Position numbers and translations under genes: made by a program
Source: CAZNPL01 sp964574815
GTDB lineage: Bacteria; Planctomycetota; Phycisphaerae; UBA1845
DNA: 64,000 nt
Direction: 5' to 3'
NCBI GenBank assembly: GCA_964574815.1
Contig: CAZNPL010000003.1
Span: 1 to 64,000, forward strand
Notes under the pieces: generated by a model
The model's input: only the letters and a program-made list of their open reading frames with translations
Told to the model about the DNA's origin: nothing
The model's database searches: none
Shown here: one piece after another, positions 1 through 8,856 of the stretch
Layout of the letters: every line of letters begins with the position of its first letter
Numbering within the stretch: the stretch's first letter is position 1

Positions 1-222
1 ACGGCGAATCCGCGCGTCGGCGATTATCGGAGCAAAGCCGACGGCACTTGGAACGTACCGGGCTCGTGGCAGACCTATGACCGCCACGTGGGCTGGCGGG
101 ATGCCACTGTGTACCGTCTGTATGGGATGTATCGGACTGTGAATGGCAAGCTGGTTTGGGGCGACGAGGGGGCCGTCTTGCCGGAGCCACGGACTGTGTG
201 TTACCGCATCGTGAGCGGGTAG
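1..222 (+). CDS. C-terminal part of an unrecognised protein (5' end outside window)
   Basis: Frame 1 is open from the first base to a TAG at 220-222, giving the last 73 residues of a protein whose start lies upstream. The fragment is rich in Trp, Tyr, Arg and Gly and has no transmembrane segment or sorting signal. I recognise no family. The next gene starts 16 bases later on the same strand with its own ribosome-binding site, so the two could be co-transcribed. Confidence 0.5.
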   Translation, partial: TANPRVGDYRSKADGTWNVPGSWQTYDRHVGWRDATVYRLYGMYRTVNGKLVWGDEGAVLPEPRTVCYRIVSG

Positions 223-238
223 ATCGGGAGTCATTTGC

Positions 239-1561
239 ATGTGTTCACGTATTGGCGTTGCACTGATGTTAACAGCTTCTGGTCCAATGCTCTATGTTGA
301 CAGGACGTGGGGACAATTGTGCAGATCGTTCGAGCAACAGAAACTGACTGCGTCGGACGGGGGTTGGGCTAACAAGTTTGGCTTGGCGGGTAGCGCGTTC
401 GGAGACCGACTTGTCGTAGGCGCCCCCGAGCACGACTGGTCTACTGCAAATGACGGTGCGGTGTATGTCTTTCGCCTCAACGACAACGGAACGCCCGACG
501 ACCTGAGCGACGACGATTGGGTACAGGAGGTGGAACTAAACGCTTGGGACGGTGGCGGCGGGAATATGGGCGAGTCGGTGGCCGCATACGGTGATCGCAT
601 AATCGCTGGCTCCATTGCCAGTCACGATGCCTGCGGAGGAGATCAGTTTTGTTATTCGGGCGCTGTTTACGTGTTCCGTTATACTGGCTCGACGTGGACT
701 TCCGAACAGAAACTCCTCGCCTCCGACATGGCACCGGAGCAGTTTTTCGGGACCTCAGTCTCGATCCACGCACGCTGGATCGCCGTGGGCTTGATACCGA
801 CCGTGCTTACGACGCCGGTTACCGGTGCGGCTTACCTGTTCCGGCTCGACGACGGCGGCACCCCGGCAGATCCCCATGACGATACGTGGGTCGAGCACGC
901 CAAGGTTACAACGCCTGGAAGCTCCACACGGGATCGCTTCGGGCTTTCTGTTGCGGTAACCGACGACTACTTGGCTGTTGGCGCGCCGGGCATTCCCTAC
1001 GGATACGAAGAGTCCGGTTCGGTTCACGTGTACGCCCGCGGCGACAATGGAACGCCGGACGATACCAGCGACGACGTGTGGACGTACGACACCTGCCTGA
1101 CGGCCGCCGACGCTCATCTCGGGCAACGGTTCGGCTATGCCCTTGCGGCCGAAGGAGAGCGCATCCTCGTTGGGGCCTTCGCGGACTACGAGTTCGGCAA
1201 GCGGGCGGGGTCGGCGTACGTGTTTGCGCGCGACGATCACGAGACGCCATCGGATCCGAGCGACGACACCTGGTACGAACAGGCCAAGCTCACAGCTTCC
1301 GACGCCGAGGCGGGCGATCGGTTTGGAGGGTACGTGGCGATCCATGGAGATCGCGTGGCGATCGGGGCCCCCGAGGACTACACCATTGTCTCAAACAACA
1401 GCGGGTCGGCCTACGTGTTCCGCTACGTAAGCGGGCAGTGGATACAGGAGCGGAAACTTCTCGCAACTGACAATGAATGGGGAGAGACATTCGGACGGTC
1501 GGTTGCTCTGAGTGCGGAATACGTTTTTGCGGGCAATCCGGACGACGATGAAGTCGCGTAA
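239..1561 (+). CDS. FG-GAP/beta-propeller protein, N-terminal part (cut by in-frame stop)
   Basis: A 440-residue product starting at ATG 239, with GGGAG nine bases upstream. A weak N-terminal hydrophobic stretch suggests export. The body is a series of FG-GAP-type repeats of the form FG-SVA-GDR-VGA-D-GSAYVFR, each followed by W-QE-KLTASD. Six repeats are complete. The seventh begins at about residue 423 (RSVALSAEYVFAGNPDDDEVA) and is cut by TAA 1559-1561. The reading frame then continues without a shift into SAGAAYVY, which is exactly the missing end of the seventh blade. The natural product is therefore probably one chain running to 4045, and this entry is its N-terminal propeller. Such propellers in planctomycetes are usually secreted; ligand and role are unknown. 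Confidence 0.8.
   Translation: MCSRIGVALMLTASGPMLYVDRTWGQLCRSFEQQKLTASDGGWANKFGLAGSAFGDRLVVGAPEHDWSTANDGAVYVFRLNDNGTPDDLSDDDWVQEVELNAWDGGGGNMGESVAAYGDRIIAGSIASHDACGGDQFCYSGAVYVFRYTGSTWTSEQKLLASDMAPEQFFGTSVSIHARWIAVGLIPTVLTTPVTGAAYLFRLDDGGTPADPHDDTWVEHAKVTTPGSSTRDRFGLSVAVTDDYLAVGAPGIPYGYEESGSVHVYARGDNGTPDDTSDDVWTYDTCLTAADAHLGQRFGYALAAEGERILVGAFADYEFGKRAGSAYVFARDDHETPSDPSDDTWYEQAKLTASDAEAGDRFGGYVAIHGDRVAIGAPEDYTIVSNNSGSAYVFRYVSGQWIQERKLLATDNEWGETFGRSVALSAEYVFAGNPDDDEVA
1559..1561 (+). other. In-frame TAA splitting one gene at 239-4045
   Basis: The codons before the stop (GAC GAT GAA GTC GCG) and after it (AGT GCC GGA GCC GCG TAT) are in the same frame and together complete a seventh FG-GAP blade. 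A single substitution, for example CAA to TAA, would explain it. It may be a nonsense mutation, a sequencing or assembly error, or a site of read-through. The part after the stop has no signal peptide of its own. Confidence 0.75.
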
Positions 1562-1615
1562 AGTGCCGGAGCCGCGTATGTCTATCCGATCGTCAACGAC
1601 TGCAACACGAACTGC

Positions 1616-4045
1616 GTGCCCGACGAGGAGGATATCGCGACCGGCACCAGCAGCGACTGTAACAGCAACGGACTGCCCGACGACTGCGAGGACTGTAACA
1701 ACAACGGGCTGGCCGACGCGTGCGACCTCGACGCCGGCGCCGCTGACTGCAACGGGAACGGCGTGCCGGACGAGTGCGAGGCGGATTGCGACAGCGACGG
1801 ACTTGCTGATGAATGCGAAACGGATACGGACGGCGACACGGTCCCCGATGACTGCGATCAATGCCCGGGCGGTGATGATCGGGTGGACTGTCAGCCGAAT
1901 TCCATGCCGGACGCGTGCGACATCTGGGGCGGTTCCTCGGCGGACTGCAATGCCAACGGGGTGCCTGACGAATGTGAGCCGGACTGCAACGCAAGCGGAA
2001 CTCCGGACGACTGTGACGTCGCTGCCGGAACGTCTTCGGACTGCAACGGTAACTCAATACCCGACGAATGCGAGCCGGACGAAGACTGCAACGGCAACGG
2101 TTCTCAGGATATCTGCGACATCACGGCTGGTGTTTCGAACGATTGCAATGGTAACGATGTGCCGGACGAGTGCGAAATCGACTGCAACGACAATAGTATT
2201 CCCGATGGCTGCGATCTGGCTGACCAGACCAGCCCGGACGGCAACGGCAATGGCATTCCCGACGAGTGTGATGTGGAGTATTGCCTTGACGGACTTCTCA
2301 GCCCGTGGGATCGGCCTTACCGTGACAACGCGTTCGGATGGTCGATAGGCGTGAATGGAGACGTTGCGGTGATCGGTGCGGGTCGTGACGACGATATGTG
2401 CCCGGACGGGACGGATTGCTACGCCGGCGCCGCGTACGTTTTCCGCCTGGAGTCGGGATCGTGGGTGGAGGAGGCCAAGTTGACCGCGCCGGATACAGCG
2501 AACACGACCTTCGGTTGGTCGGCGGCCGCGGGCACCGACGTAGTCCTGATTGGTACGCCGTTCACCGATGACGCCTGTCCGGAGGATCCAGAATGTAATT
2601 CGGGCGCGGTCTACATCTTTCGCCGCCAAGACGACACGTGGATTCAGGAGGCGCGACTTACGGCTCCGGACGGGGCCGGAGAGGGCTGGTGGTTTGGATC
2701 GGCAGTAGCAATCAGCGGTGACGTTGCAGTGATTGGGGCGTCGGAGGCGGCTCGTTCGGTAGGAAGAGCATATGTTTATCGGTACGCGGGAGGTGCCTGG
2801 AACCTGGAGATGGTCCTGCAGCCGCAGGACGGCCGGCCCCTAGCGTTCGGCACCGCCGTGGCGATCGACGGGGCAAGGATTGTGGTGGGGGCACCGGACA
2901 GCGATGACGGTTGCGCCCCCGGCGGAAGCTGCCAGGCCGGCTCTGCTTATGTGTTCGGCTACGACCACAGCACGCAATCCTGGACGCAGGAGGCTCGGCT
3001 CAATGCTGCGGTGCCCCTGACGTCGGAGCATTTCGGATCGTCGGTTGCCATCGACGGTGACGTCATTGCGATCGGCGGGCGCGAGTCGCACGACGTCGGG
3101 AAAGGATGCGCCTATGTCTTCCGGTTCGATGTCGCCGCCGAAGAGTGGGTTCAGGAGGTGAGGCTCGTAGCTGCCGACGGACAACCGGACGACCATTTCG
3201 GCGATTCGGTCGCGCTGGAAGGAAACACGTTACTGGTGGGGTTAGGCAACGATGGTGCCCCCCGGGTCGCCTACCTCTTTCAGCGCATTCTCGGGCAGTG
3301 GTATCAGGTCGCCCGTCTCGGTGCACCGGATGAAGCCCCGGTTGGCTGGTACGGGTCGGCGGTGGCCCTCGATGGCGGCACGGCGTTCGTTGGCGCACGA
3401 GACAGCTCAGTCGTCGTGACGTATCCGACCGCCGCTGACGACTGCAACAAGAATCGTGTTGCGGATTATTGCGATTTGAGCACGGGCACGAGCGAGGATT
3501 GCGACGATAACAGTGTTCCGGACGACTGCCAGATATTTCAAGACTGCAACAACAACTCCCTCGCGGACTTCTGCGACATCGCCAGCGGCACATCGAGAGA
3601 CTGTAACGACAACGGTGTTCCGGACGACTGCGACCTGGTCAGCGGCACGAGCCCGGACTGCAACGCGAACAGCCTGCCGGATGAGTGCGACGTCGCATCG
3701 GGTTTCTCGCGCGACTGCAATGGCAACGGAGTTCCCGACGAGTGCACGGTGGTCTGCACCGACGACTGCGAGTGCAACGATTTCAGCCCGTGCACGTGGG
3801 ACGTTTGCGTCGAAGGGGCGTGCGGCCACACGGCTTCACCCTACGGCGACGTCAACGGCAGCGGAGTCGTGAACCTCATCGACATTCTCGGCACGCTCGA
3901 CGAGATGGCCGGCGCCAACGGCGGTTCCACGATGCACTTTTACGACATCGAACCCTGCGAGGGCGACGGCGTGGTCAACCTATTCGACGTCTTCGCGGTG
4001 CTGGGGGCCATCGCCGGCAATGACCCGTGCGGATGCGAGCCGTGA
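1616..4045 (+). CDS. Second propeller with DCNxNxxPDECD repeats and dockerin-like end
   Basis: The nominal start is GTG 1616, but coding sequence in this frame runs back to the stop at 1559, so I take this as the C-terminal two thirds of the gene beginning at 239. Order from residue 1: about 12-220, a run of acidic Cys repeats of the form DCNxNxxPDECD-xxGTS, resembling calcium-binding thrombospondin type-3 repeats; 222-605, seven FG-GAP-like blades forming a second propeller; 605-713, another Cys/Asp repeat block; then a Cys-rich stretch (CTDDCECNDFSPCTWDVC); about 742-805, two dockerin-like segments (GDVNGSGVVNLIDIL and GDGVVNLFDVFAVL). No signal peptide is present here. A secreted, calcium-dependent structural or adhesive role is plausible but unproven. 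Confidence 0.8.
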   Translation: MPDEEDIATGTSSDCNSNGLPDDCEDCNNNGLADACDLDAGAADCNGNGVPDECEADCDSDGLADECETDTDGDTVPDDCDQCPGGDDRVDCQPNSMPDACDIWGGSSADCNANGVPDECEPDCNASGTPDDCDVAAGTSSDCNGNSIPDECEPDEDCNGNGSQDICDITAGVSNDCNGNDVPDECEIDCNDNSIPDGCDLADQTSPDGNGNGIPDECDVEYCLDGLLSPWDRPYRDNAFGWSIGVNGDVAVIGAGRDDDMCPDGTDCYAGAAYVFRLESGSWVEEAKLTAPDTANTTFGWSAAAGTDVVLIGTPFTDDACPEDPECNSGAVYIFRRQDDTWIQEARLTAPDGAGEGWWFGSAVAISGDVAVIGASEAARSVGRAYVYRYAGGAWNLEMVLQPQDGRPLAFGTAVAIDGARIVVGAPDSDDGCAPGGSCQAGSAYVFGYDHSTQSWTQEARLNAAVPLTSEHFGSSVAIDGDVIAIGGRESHDVGKGCAYVFRFDVAAEEWVQEVRLVAADGQPDDHFGDSVALEGNTLLVGLGNDGAPRVAYLFQRILGQWYQVARLGAPDEAPVGWYGSAVALDGGTAFVGARDSSVVVTYPTAADDCNKNRVADYCDLSTGTSEDCDDNSVPDDCQIFQDCNNNSLADFCDIASGTSRDCNDNGVPDDCDLVSGTSPDCNANSLPDECDVASGFSRDCNGNGVPDECTVVCTDDCECNDFSPCTWDVCVEGACGHTASPYGDVNGSGVVNLIDILGTLDEMAGANGGSTMHFYDIEPCEGDGVVNLFDVFAVLGAIAGNDPCGCEP

Positions 4046-4062
4046 GTAGAGCCGTCAGCGTT

Positions 4063-4077
4063 TCCGCCTCAGGCGGA
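4063..4077. repeat. Short palindrome TCCGCC-TCA-GGCGGA after the propeller gene
   Basis: A perfect 6-bp stem with a 3-base loop, 18 bases past the stop at 4045. The same TCCGCC-NNN-GGCGGA core occurs at 5056-5070 and inside the longer palindromic repeats of this window. No T-tract follows, so it is not a classical terminator. Confidence 0.5.
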
Positions 4078-4277
4078 TCCGCCAGTGATTGCCGCGTCCA
4101 ACCGGGTCTCGGGACTAGGTACCAAGGTCTCTCCGCGCGTTTCGGACCCGGCATCGATGAACGGGTTTTCGCATCCGTGGCGACCCCGGTGCCGTTTTCG
4201 CACTCGACCGGCGACGTGCGCCGGGTTACGCTCTCTGCCTGCCGCAAGGACCGGACCTCACCAGGAGTGACGCGAGC

Positions 4278-5027
4278 ATGCACGAACGATTTTCCGATCG
4301 CACCCGCCATGCGATGGCCCTGGCCAACCTCGAGGCCAGCAGGCTCAACCACGACTACCTCGCCCCGGCGCACCTGCTGCTGGGGCTGATCGCCGAAGGG
4401 CGCTGCGTGGCCACCGAGACCATGCGCCTCCTCAAGGTGAACTTGCAGGCCGTGCGCGACAAGGTTCGCGCCCAGCTCGAAACCGGCCCGGCCAAGTCGA
4501 GCGTCGGGCGGCGTGCCCACACTCGGCAGACAAAAGAAATCATCGAAAAAGCCATCGCCGAGGCCCGCAAGTTCGGCCACCCCTACGTGGGGACTGAGCA
4601 CCTGCTCATGGCGTTGCTCCAGCAGACGGACGAAATCCCGGCGAAAGTGCTCCGCGAGCAGGGGCTCGAACTGGATCAACTGCGCGAAAAAGCGCTCGCC
4701 GTTCTCCGGTCGGACACCGACGCCTCCAGTGACCTGACGCACTCCCGGCACGGCGATTTCGAATGGATGCACCAACAGGAGCTCGCCAAGGCCTTCCGCT
4801 CAGCGGCCTTCTGGCACACGATGATCCTCGCCGTCGACTCGGCCAACCGCCTGGGGGCCGGCGAGCTGGAGCCTGTTCACCTCCTGCTCGCTTTACTGCG
4901 GGACCCCAAGACCGGCATCGCCGACCTGCTGGCCGAAAAGGGAGTCACCGCCGACTGGCTCCGCGGGAAAATCACGCAGCAGCAGATCGCCGACCCGCAA
5001 CACGAGGCTACCGAGCCCACCTCGTAG
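4278..5027 (+). CDS. Clp N-terminal domain protein
   Basis: A 249-residue protein made of Clp-N-type helical repeats and nothing else. It opens MHERFSDRTRHAMALANLEA with LNHDYLAPAHLLLGLI, the signature of the ClpA/ClpC adaptor and substrate-binding domain. A second copy is at about 85-145 (RKFGHPYVGTEHLLMALLQQ), and a third, more divergent copy at about 165-240 (ELEPVHLLLALLRDPKTGIA). No AAA+ ATPase domain, Walker motifs or ClpP loop follows, so it cannot unfold protein by itself. It could bind an adaptor or substrate for a ClpC encoded elsewhere, as stand-alone ClpN-like proteins are thought to do. ATG 4278 is preceded by AGGAGTGACGCG. The family call is firm; the cellular role is inferred. 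Confidence 0.88.
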   Translation: MHERFSDRTRHAMALANLEASRLNHDYLAPAHLLLGLIAEGRCVATETMRLLKVNLQAVRDKVRAQLETGPAKSSVGRRAHTRQTKEIIEKAIAEARKFGHPYVGTEHLLMALLQQTDEIPAKVLREQGLELDQLREKALAVLRSDTDASSDLTHSRHGDFEWMHQQELAKAFRSAAFWHTMILAVDSANRLGAGELEPVHLLLALLRDPKTGIADLLAEKGVTADWLRGKITQQQIADPQHEATEPTS

Positions 5028-5055
5028 CGCATGCATGGCGCACGGGTGCCACTGG

Positions 5056-5070
5056 TCCGCCACTGGCGGA
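5056..5070. repeat. Palindrome TCCGCC-ACT-GGCGGA after the Clp-N gene
   Basis: A perfect 6-bp stem in the context GTGCCACTGG-TCCGCCACTGGCGGA, sharing the CCACTGGCGG word with the larger repeats at 17358 and 17452. It lies 29 bases past the Clp-N stop. Confidence 0.45.
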
Positions 5071-5261
5071 TTTGTCAGTGGCTTCACGTCAGCTCGGCCG
5101 CGTACCCCTGGCGCGTCTCATGGAGGCAACGCGCCGCGCGAAGAGTGCTCTCGACAGCGGAGCTTATCCGGACACTTCAGCCTCCCACTTCCCGAAAACC
5201 GCTGCGGACCCCGTTGCCCACTGTCGCGTAAGCTCGGGAGACAGTCCTGGAGGACCCTGAC

Positions 5262-5690
5262 ATGCGAACCGTTGACGAGGAATGCGTCGAGTTGAGCGTG
5301 AAGCTGTGTATGAATGAACTGCCCGTCGACCCATCGGACGTGATGCTCAGGTTCCTCCAGATGATTCACGAATTGTACGGTGTCGACGCCCAGTACGCCG
5401 CCATCATTTACCCCCCGGCCGACACCCGAACGACCGGCCACTGGCGTCTGCGGCCATCAACCCTTCCGAATGGCGACCATCAGGGGACGGAAGGATCAGA
5501 AAAGACATTTGGTACCGCAACCATCGCAAATCGACCCGGGCGCACGAAAGTTTCACGAAACGATGCGGGCAAAACGGGCCCACCGGATCTATGGCAGCAG
5601 CTCGACATCGGAGGACGCGGTCGCAGCCGAGGCGACCTGATCGGCCCGACTCACCGGTTCGAGGCGCTTCTTCAAGATGGCGCGGGATAA
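5262..5690 (+). CDS. Doubtful small ORF
   Basis: 142 codons from ATG 5262, with GGAGG nine bases upstream. The first 50 residues look protein-like (MRTVDEECVELSVKLCMNE, with DVMLRFLQMIHELYGVDAQY). The remainder is low-quality sequence rich in Gly, Arg and Thr, with no motif I recognise. Either a short real gene of about 55 residues has lost its stop, or the ORF is spurious. Overlapping reverse-strand ORFs here look no better. Confidence 0.3.
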   Translation: MRTVDEECVELSVKLCMNELPVDPSDVMLRFLQMIHELYGVDAQYAAIIYPPADTRTTGHWRLRPSTLPNGDHQGTEGSEKTFGTATIANRPGRTKVSRNDAGKTGPPDLWQQLDIGGRGRSRGDLIGPTHRFEALLQDGAG

Positions 5691-5985
5691 TTCGATCTTT
5701 GGAGCTTTGCGGGCGAGGGAGCCGCAAATCCGAACCGGACCGGGCGGCGCTGCACGAACGTAATGCGCCACGTCCAACCCGCCGCCCCGGTCGGTCTGTT
5801 TGCTCCTCCGTACGATTCTGCGGGACCACGCCTCATTCCTCCAATTTCTTACAATCGTCACCAACTCCCACCGATCGCCGGGACGGCATCGTAGCAGAGC
5901 CGGCTTCAGCGCCGTGCTGGACTGCGAGGACACCCCCTTGGCCGGCAAGATGGTCGAGGTGCTCGGCTGGGAAGCGAATACGAAC
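5691..5985. other. No convincing gene
   Basis: Open frames occur on both strands, but their translations are Arg/Ser/Pro-rich and lack motifs. I see no gene or RNA here; the promoter for the peptidase gene begins at 5986. Confidence 0.4.
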
Positions 5986-6014
5986 TTGGACGAACTTTTC
6001 GCCACGTGTACAAT
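5986..6014 (+). promoter_or_regulatory. Sigma-70-like promoter for the iminopeptidase gene
   Basis: TTGGAC at 5986-5991, a 17-base spacer, and TACAAT at 6009-6014. The expected start of transcription near 6021 leaves about 68 bases of leader before ATG 6089. The match is good for both hexamers and the spacing is ideal. Confidence 0.55.
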
Positions 6015-6088
6015 CGTGCGGAAACCCCGCGCCAGCGAGCCATGACAGGCGGGGTCCCTGATTTCTCCACTTTTTGAGGAATGCTGCC

Positions 6089-7114
6089 ATGACTCGACAC
6101 ACAAAAGTATGCTTTGGCGCTCTCATCCTCGCGTTCGCCTCGTCCATCAACGCGGCGGACGATCTTCGCACACCGGAGCTGTTTCCAGCACTGAAGCCGT
6201 TCGATTCGGGCTATCTCAAGGTCAGCGACGTTCACACGATCTGGTATGGACTGTTCGGCAACCCCGCCGGCAAACCTGTGTTTGTGCTGCACGGCGGGCC
6301 TGGGGTCGGCTGCTATCCCCGTCTGACACAGTACTTCAATCCCGAGAGATTCCTGATCGTCTTGCACGACCAGCGCGGGGCGGGTCAGAGCCGTCCGGCC
6401 GGTGATATCCGCGAGAACACGACGCAACACCTGGTGGACGACATCGAACGCTTGCGCGAACACCTCAAGATCGACGTAAAGGCCCTCATCTACGGCGGTT
6501 CATGGGGATCGACCCTGGCGCTGGCCTACGGTGAGGCACATCCCGAGCACGTGGCCGGCATGGTGATTCGCGGGGTTCATCTCGGCGACCCGGATCTGAT
6601 CGACAGCGGCTTCGCAGGAACGACCATGCGCCTGTTCTTCCCGGATGCCGTGGCGCGCCTGGTAGCCGAACTGCCCGAACACAACAAGGACTTCAAGCCC
6701 AAGTCGCTCCTCGAGTTCTTCAAGACCGCGGACGACGACCTCGTCCGCAAGGTCGGGCACGCCTGGATCCGCCTTGCCGTCAAAGCCGGTCGTTTGCACG
6801 CGCCGGACGAAGACGTCGAGCGGGGCTGGGGCGACTTCGATCCCCGTCCCGGAGCCATCATCGACTGTCATTATGCCAGCAACGGCTTCTTTCTCGAACC
6901 CGACCAACTCCTGCGCAACACCCACCGCCTCAAGGGTATTCCGATCACGATTATCAACGGCCGATACGACGTAGTCTGCCCGCCGATCATGGCCTGGAAA
7001 CTCCACCAAGCCGTGCCGGAGTCCAGGCTGTTCATCGTCGAGGAAGCCGGTCACAGCGAGGGCGAACCCGGAACCACACGAGCGATCCTCGAAGCTGTCG
7101 CGGCCTTCGAATAG
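6089..7114 (+). CDS. pip: Prolyl aminopeptidase (alpha/beta hydrolase), exported
   Basis: A 341-residue alpha/beta hydrolase of the proline iminopeptidase type (peptidase family S33), which removes N-terminal proline from peptides. Signatures in order: HGGPG (oxyanion region), DQRGAGQS, the nucleophile elbow GGSWGS, NGRYDVVCPP carrying the acid, and EAGHSEG carrying the catalytic His near the end. The N-terminus (CFGALILAFASSINA) is a signal peptide, so the enzyme probably acts in the periplasm or outside, unlike most cytoplasmic family members. I choose ATG 6089 because TGAGGA lies eight bases upstream; a TTG at 6074 is also in frame. Its last 64 bases overlap the 3' end of the convergent gene that follows. 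Confidence 0.87.
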   Translation: MTRHTKVCFGALILAFASSINAADDLRTPELFPALKPFDSGYLKVSDVHTIWYGLFGNPAGKPVFVLHGGPGVGCYPRLTQYFNPERFLIVLHDQRGAGQSRPAGDIRENTTQHLVDDIERLREHLKIDVKALIYGGSWGSTLALAYGEAHPEHVAGMVIRGVHLGDPDLIDSGFAGTTMRLFFPDAVARLVAELPEHNKDFKPKSLLEFFKTADDDLVRKVGHAWIRLAVKAGRLHAPDEDVERGWGDFDPRPGAIIDCHYASNGFFLEPDQLLRNTHRLKGIPITIINGRYDVVCPPIMAWKLHQAVPESRLFIVEEAGHSEGEPGTTRAILEAVAAFE

Positions 7115-8739
7115 ATCCGCCTGTTAACCGCGTCGCAGCGAGCCGCCCGTGATCGCTCAAACGCCCCGACGTCCACACCCGAACCTTGCGGGCGGGCAAT
7201 GCCGTCGTAATCTTCGCTCGGGGCGTCTTCGCTGGAGCCGTGATCCAAGCCGGGACAATCCGCTGTCAGGTGAAAGTCCGACCCCGCCGCGTCAACGAAG
7301 ACGTTGGCAAGAAACTCGGCTGCCAGCGAGTGGGCATCGTCACCGGAATAGGCGCGCCAGGCGTCGAGCCCCTGCGCCGAGAACTCGTCCTCGTATCCCA
7401 CAACGAACGCTCGGTCGGTCTCGTGATGAAACAGGTTGTAGTCCCCCTCGTAGCGGTTCGCATTCTGCTGCTCAAACACCAGCCCGGTATGCCTACCACC
7501 CGCCACGATCGTATTGTACATGCGCAAGGTGTCGCCGGAGTTCTCAACCCAGATATTGGCAACATCGGAACCCACAAACGTGCAGTTCTGAACGGTAACG
7601 GTGCCGGAATCGCCGTCCCAATCCAATTCGAGGTTGGCGTTTTCGTTCTCGTAGCTCAGGCAGTTGACCAGCCTGACGTTGTCCTGCCAAACCTTGAAGC
7701 CCGCATTGCCGCAGTGATGAGCCGAGCACCTCTCGAGTACAGTATCCCGGGAGCTGACGTCGAACCCGTCAAACACACCATATGTATGACACTGATGAAA
7801 CAGAAAGCCGCGCTGCGTGCCGTGCCCGAGCGCGAAGCCATCCACGTTCTGGTCGGGATCTCGACCGGTGTGGGCGACGCAGTGCCAGAATACGCCCTTG
7901 TAGCAGTCTGAGTCCCCGGGAGAGACATCAAATCCGTAGAGGTCGAAGTTGTGGGCGGTGACGTGATCGAATACGAAATCGTGCGTCCCTTCGGTCGCGC
8001 CGACTCCATAGCCGACATCGTGGACCTCGCAATCGATCAGGTACGGAAATGCGGCGCTCTCAATCCACACAGCATTTTCCGGCCAGTTCCGTATGACCAG
8101 GCCCCGGAGCACGACATAGTCGTCCACAATGATGAATCCGTTGTTGGCATCGACGCCCGTACCGTCGATGATCGGCCGCTCATCTGAATACGCAGCGAAG
8201 ACAACGTCTCCGGCCGACGTCCCGCTCCCGCTGGTCACCACAGACTCGTGATAAACGCCGCCCCGGATGTAAACGAGGTTGCCCGGCTCCATCATCTCGG
8301 CGGCGTACTGAATGGTCGCCCACGGCGACTCAAGCGTCCCGGGGCTCGAGTCGTCACCGTCCGGTGCAACGTAGTAGGTGACGCCGTTCAACCGAGGCCT
8401 GTCGGTCGCGTAGTATTCGCCGCCCTCGCCTCCGCCTCCTCCGCCGCCATCGTCGCCAGTCTCGCACTCTCCGGTGGCCGGGTTACAGAGCTCGCCGGCG
8501 GCGCATTGGACGCCCGCGCACAGGTCTTCCTCACCGTCGTCGCCTGCACCCCCTCCGTCGTCGGTCGGTTGACAGGCCCCGGTGGCCGGATCGCACTGCT
8601 CGCCGGCCCCGCACTCAATGCCCGCACACAGATCCTCCTCGCCTCCGCCACCGCCTCCGCCGGATTGAGGACAACCCCACAACAGGAAGATTCCCGCCAC
8701 GGCGGGCAAGCCCAACACGATCCTTAGTCGGCAACTCAT
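7051..8739 (-). CDS. Right-handed beta-helix lipoprotein
   Basis: 562 residues from ATG 8739 (GGGAG upstream; a TTG at 8754 is in frame). A signal peptide ends in LLWGC, a lipobox. Then come a Gly-rich linker and two copies of a Cys module (EEDLCAGIECGAGEQCDPAT and EEDLCAGVQCAAGELCNPAT), a second Gly-rich linker, and from about residue 110 a parallel beta-helix domain. That domain opens with YYVAPDGDDSSPGT, DGTGV and many N/C/V/H-rich turns, typical of pectate-lyase-like or NosD-like proteins. The conserved part ends at DVGAFER. The last 30 or so residues are translated antisense to the peptidase gene and look like read-through past a lost stop. Likely a surface lipoprotein acting on or binding polysaccharide; no catalytic site is assigned. 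Confidence 0.82.
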   Translation of the reverse strand: MSCRLRIVLGLPAVAGIFLLWGCPQSGGGGGGGEEDLCAGIECGAGEQCDPATGACQPTDDGGGAGDDGEEDLCAGVQCAAGELCNPATGECETGDDGGGGGGGEGGEYYATDRPRLNGVTYYVAPDGDDSSPGTLESPWATIQYAAEMMEPGNLVYIRGGVYHESVVTSGSGTSAGDVVFAAYSDERPIIDGTGVDANNGFIIVDDYVVLRGLVIRNWPENAVWIESAAFPYLIDCEVHDVGYGVGATEGTHDFVFDHVTAHNFDLYGFDVSPGDSDCYKGVFWHCVAHTGRDPDQNVDGFALGHGTQRGFLFHQCHTYGVFDGFDVSSRDTVLERCSAHHCGNAGFKVWQDNVRLVNCLSYENENANLELDWDGDSGTVTVQNCTFVGSDVANIWVENSGDTLRMYNTIVAGGRHTGLVFEQQNANRYEGDYNLFHHETDRAFVVGYEDEFSAQGLDAWRAYSGDDAHSLAAEFLANVFVDAAGSDFHLTADCPGLDHGSSEDAPSEDYDGIARPQGSGVDVGAFERSRAARCDAVNRRIYSKAATASRIARVVPGSPSL

Positions 8740-8856
8740 CGAATTCGCTCCCAATTGTCCGTCCGCGCGATATGACGTGCGCCATTAACTGTTGCACGCG
8801 TTCGCCGAGGCTATTCTGCCGCCCAAGGCCCGCCGACGCAATGGCAAAAGTCGCAA

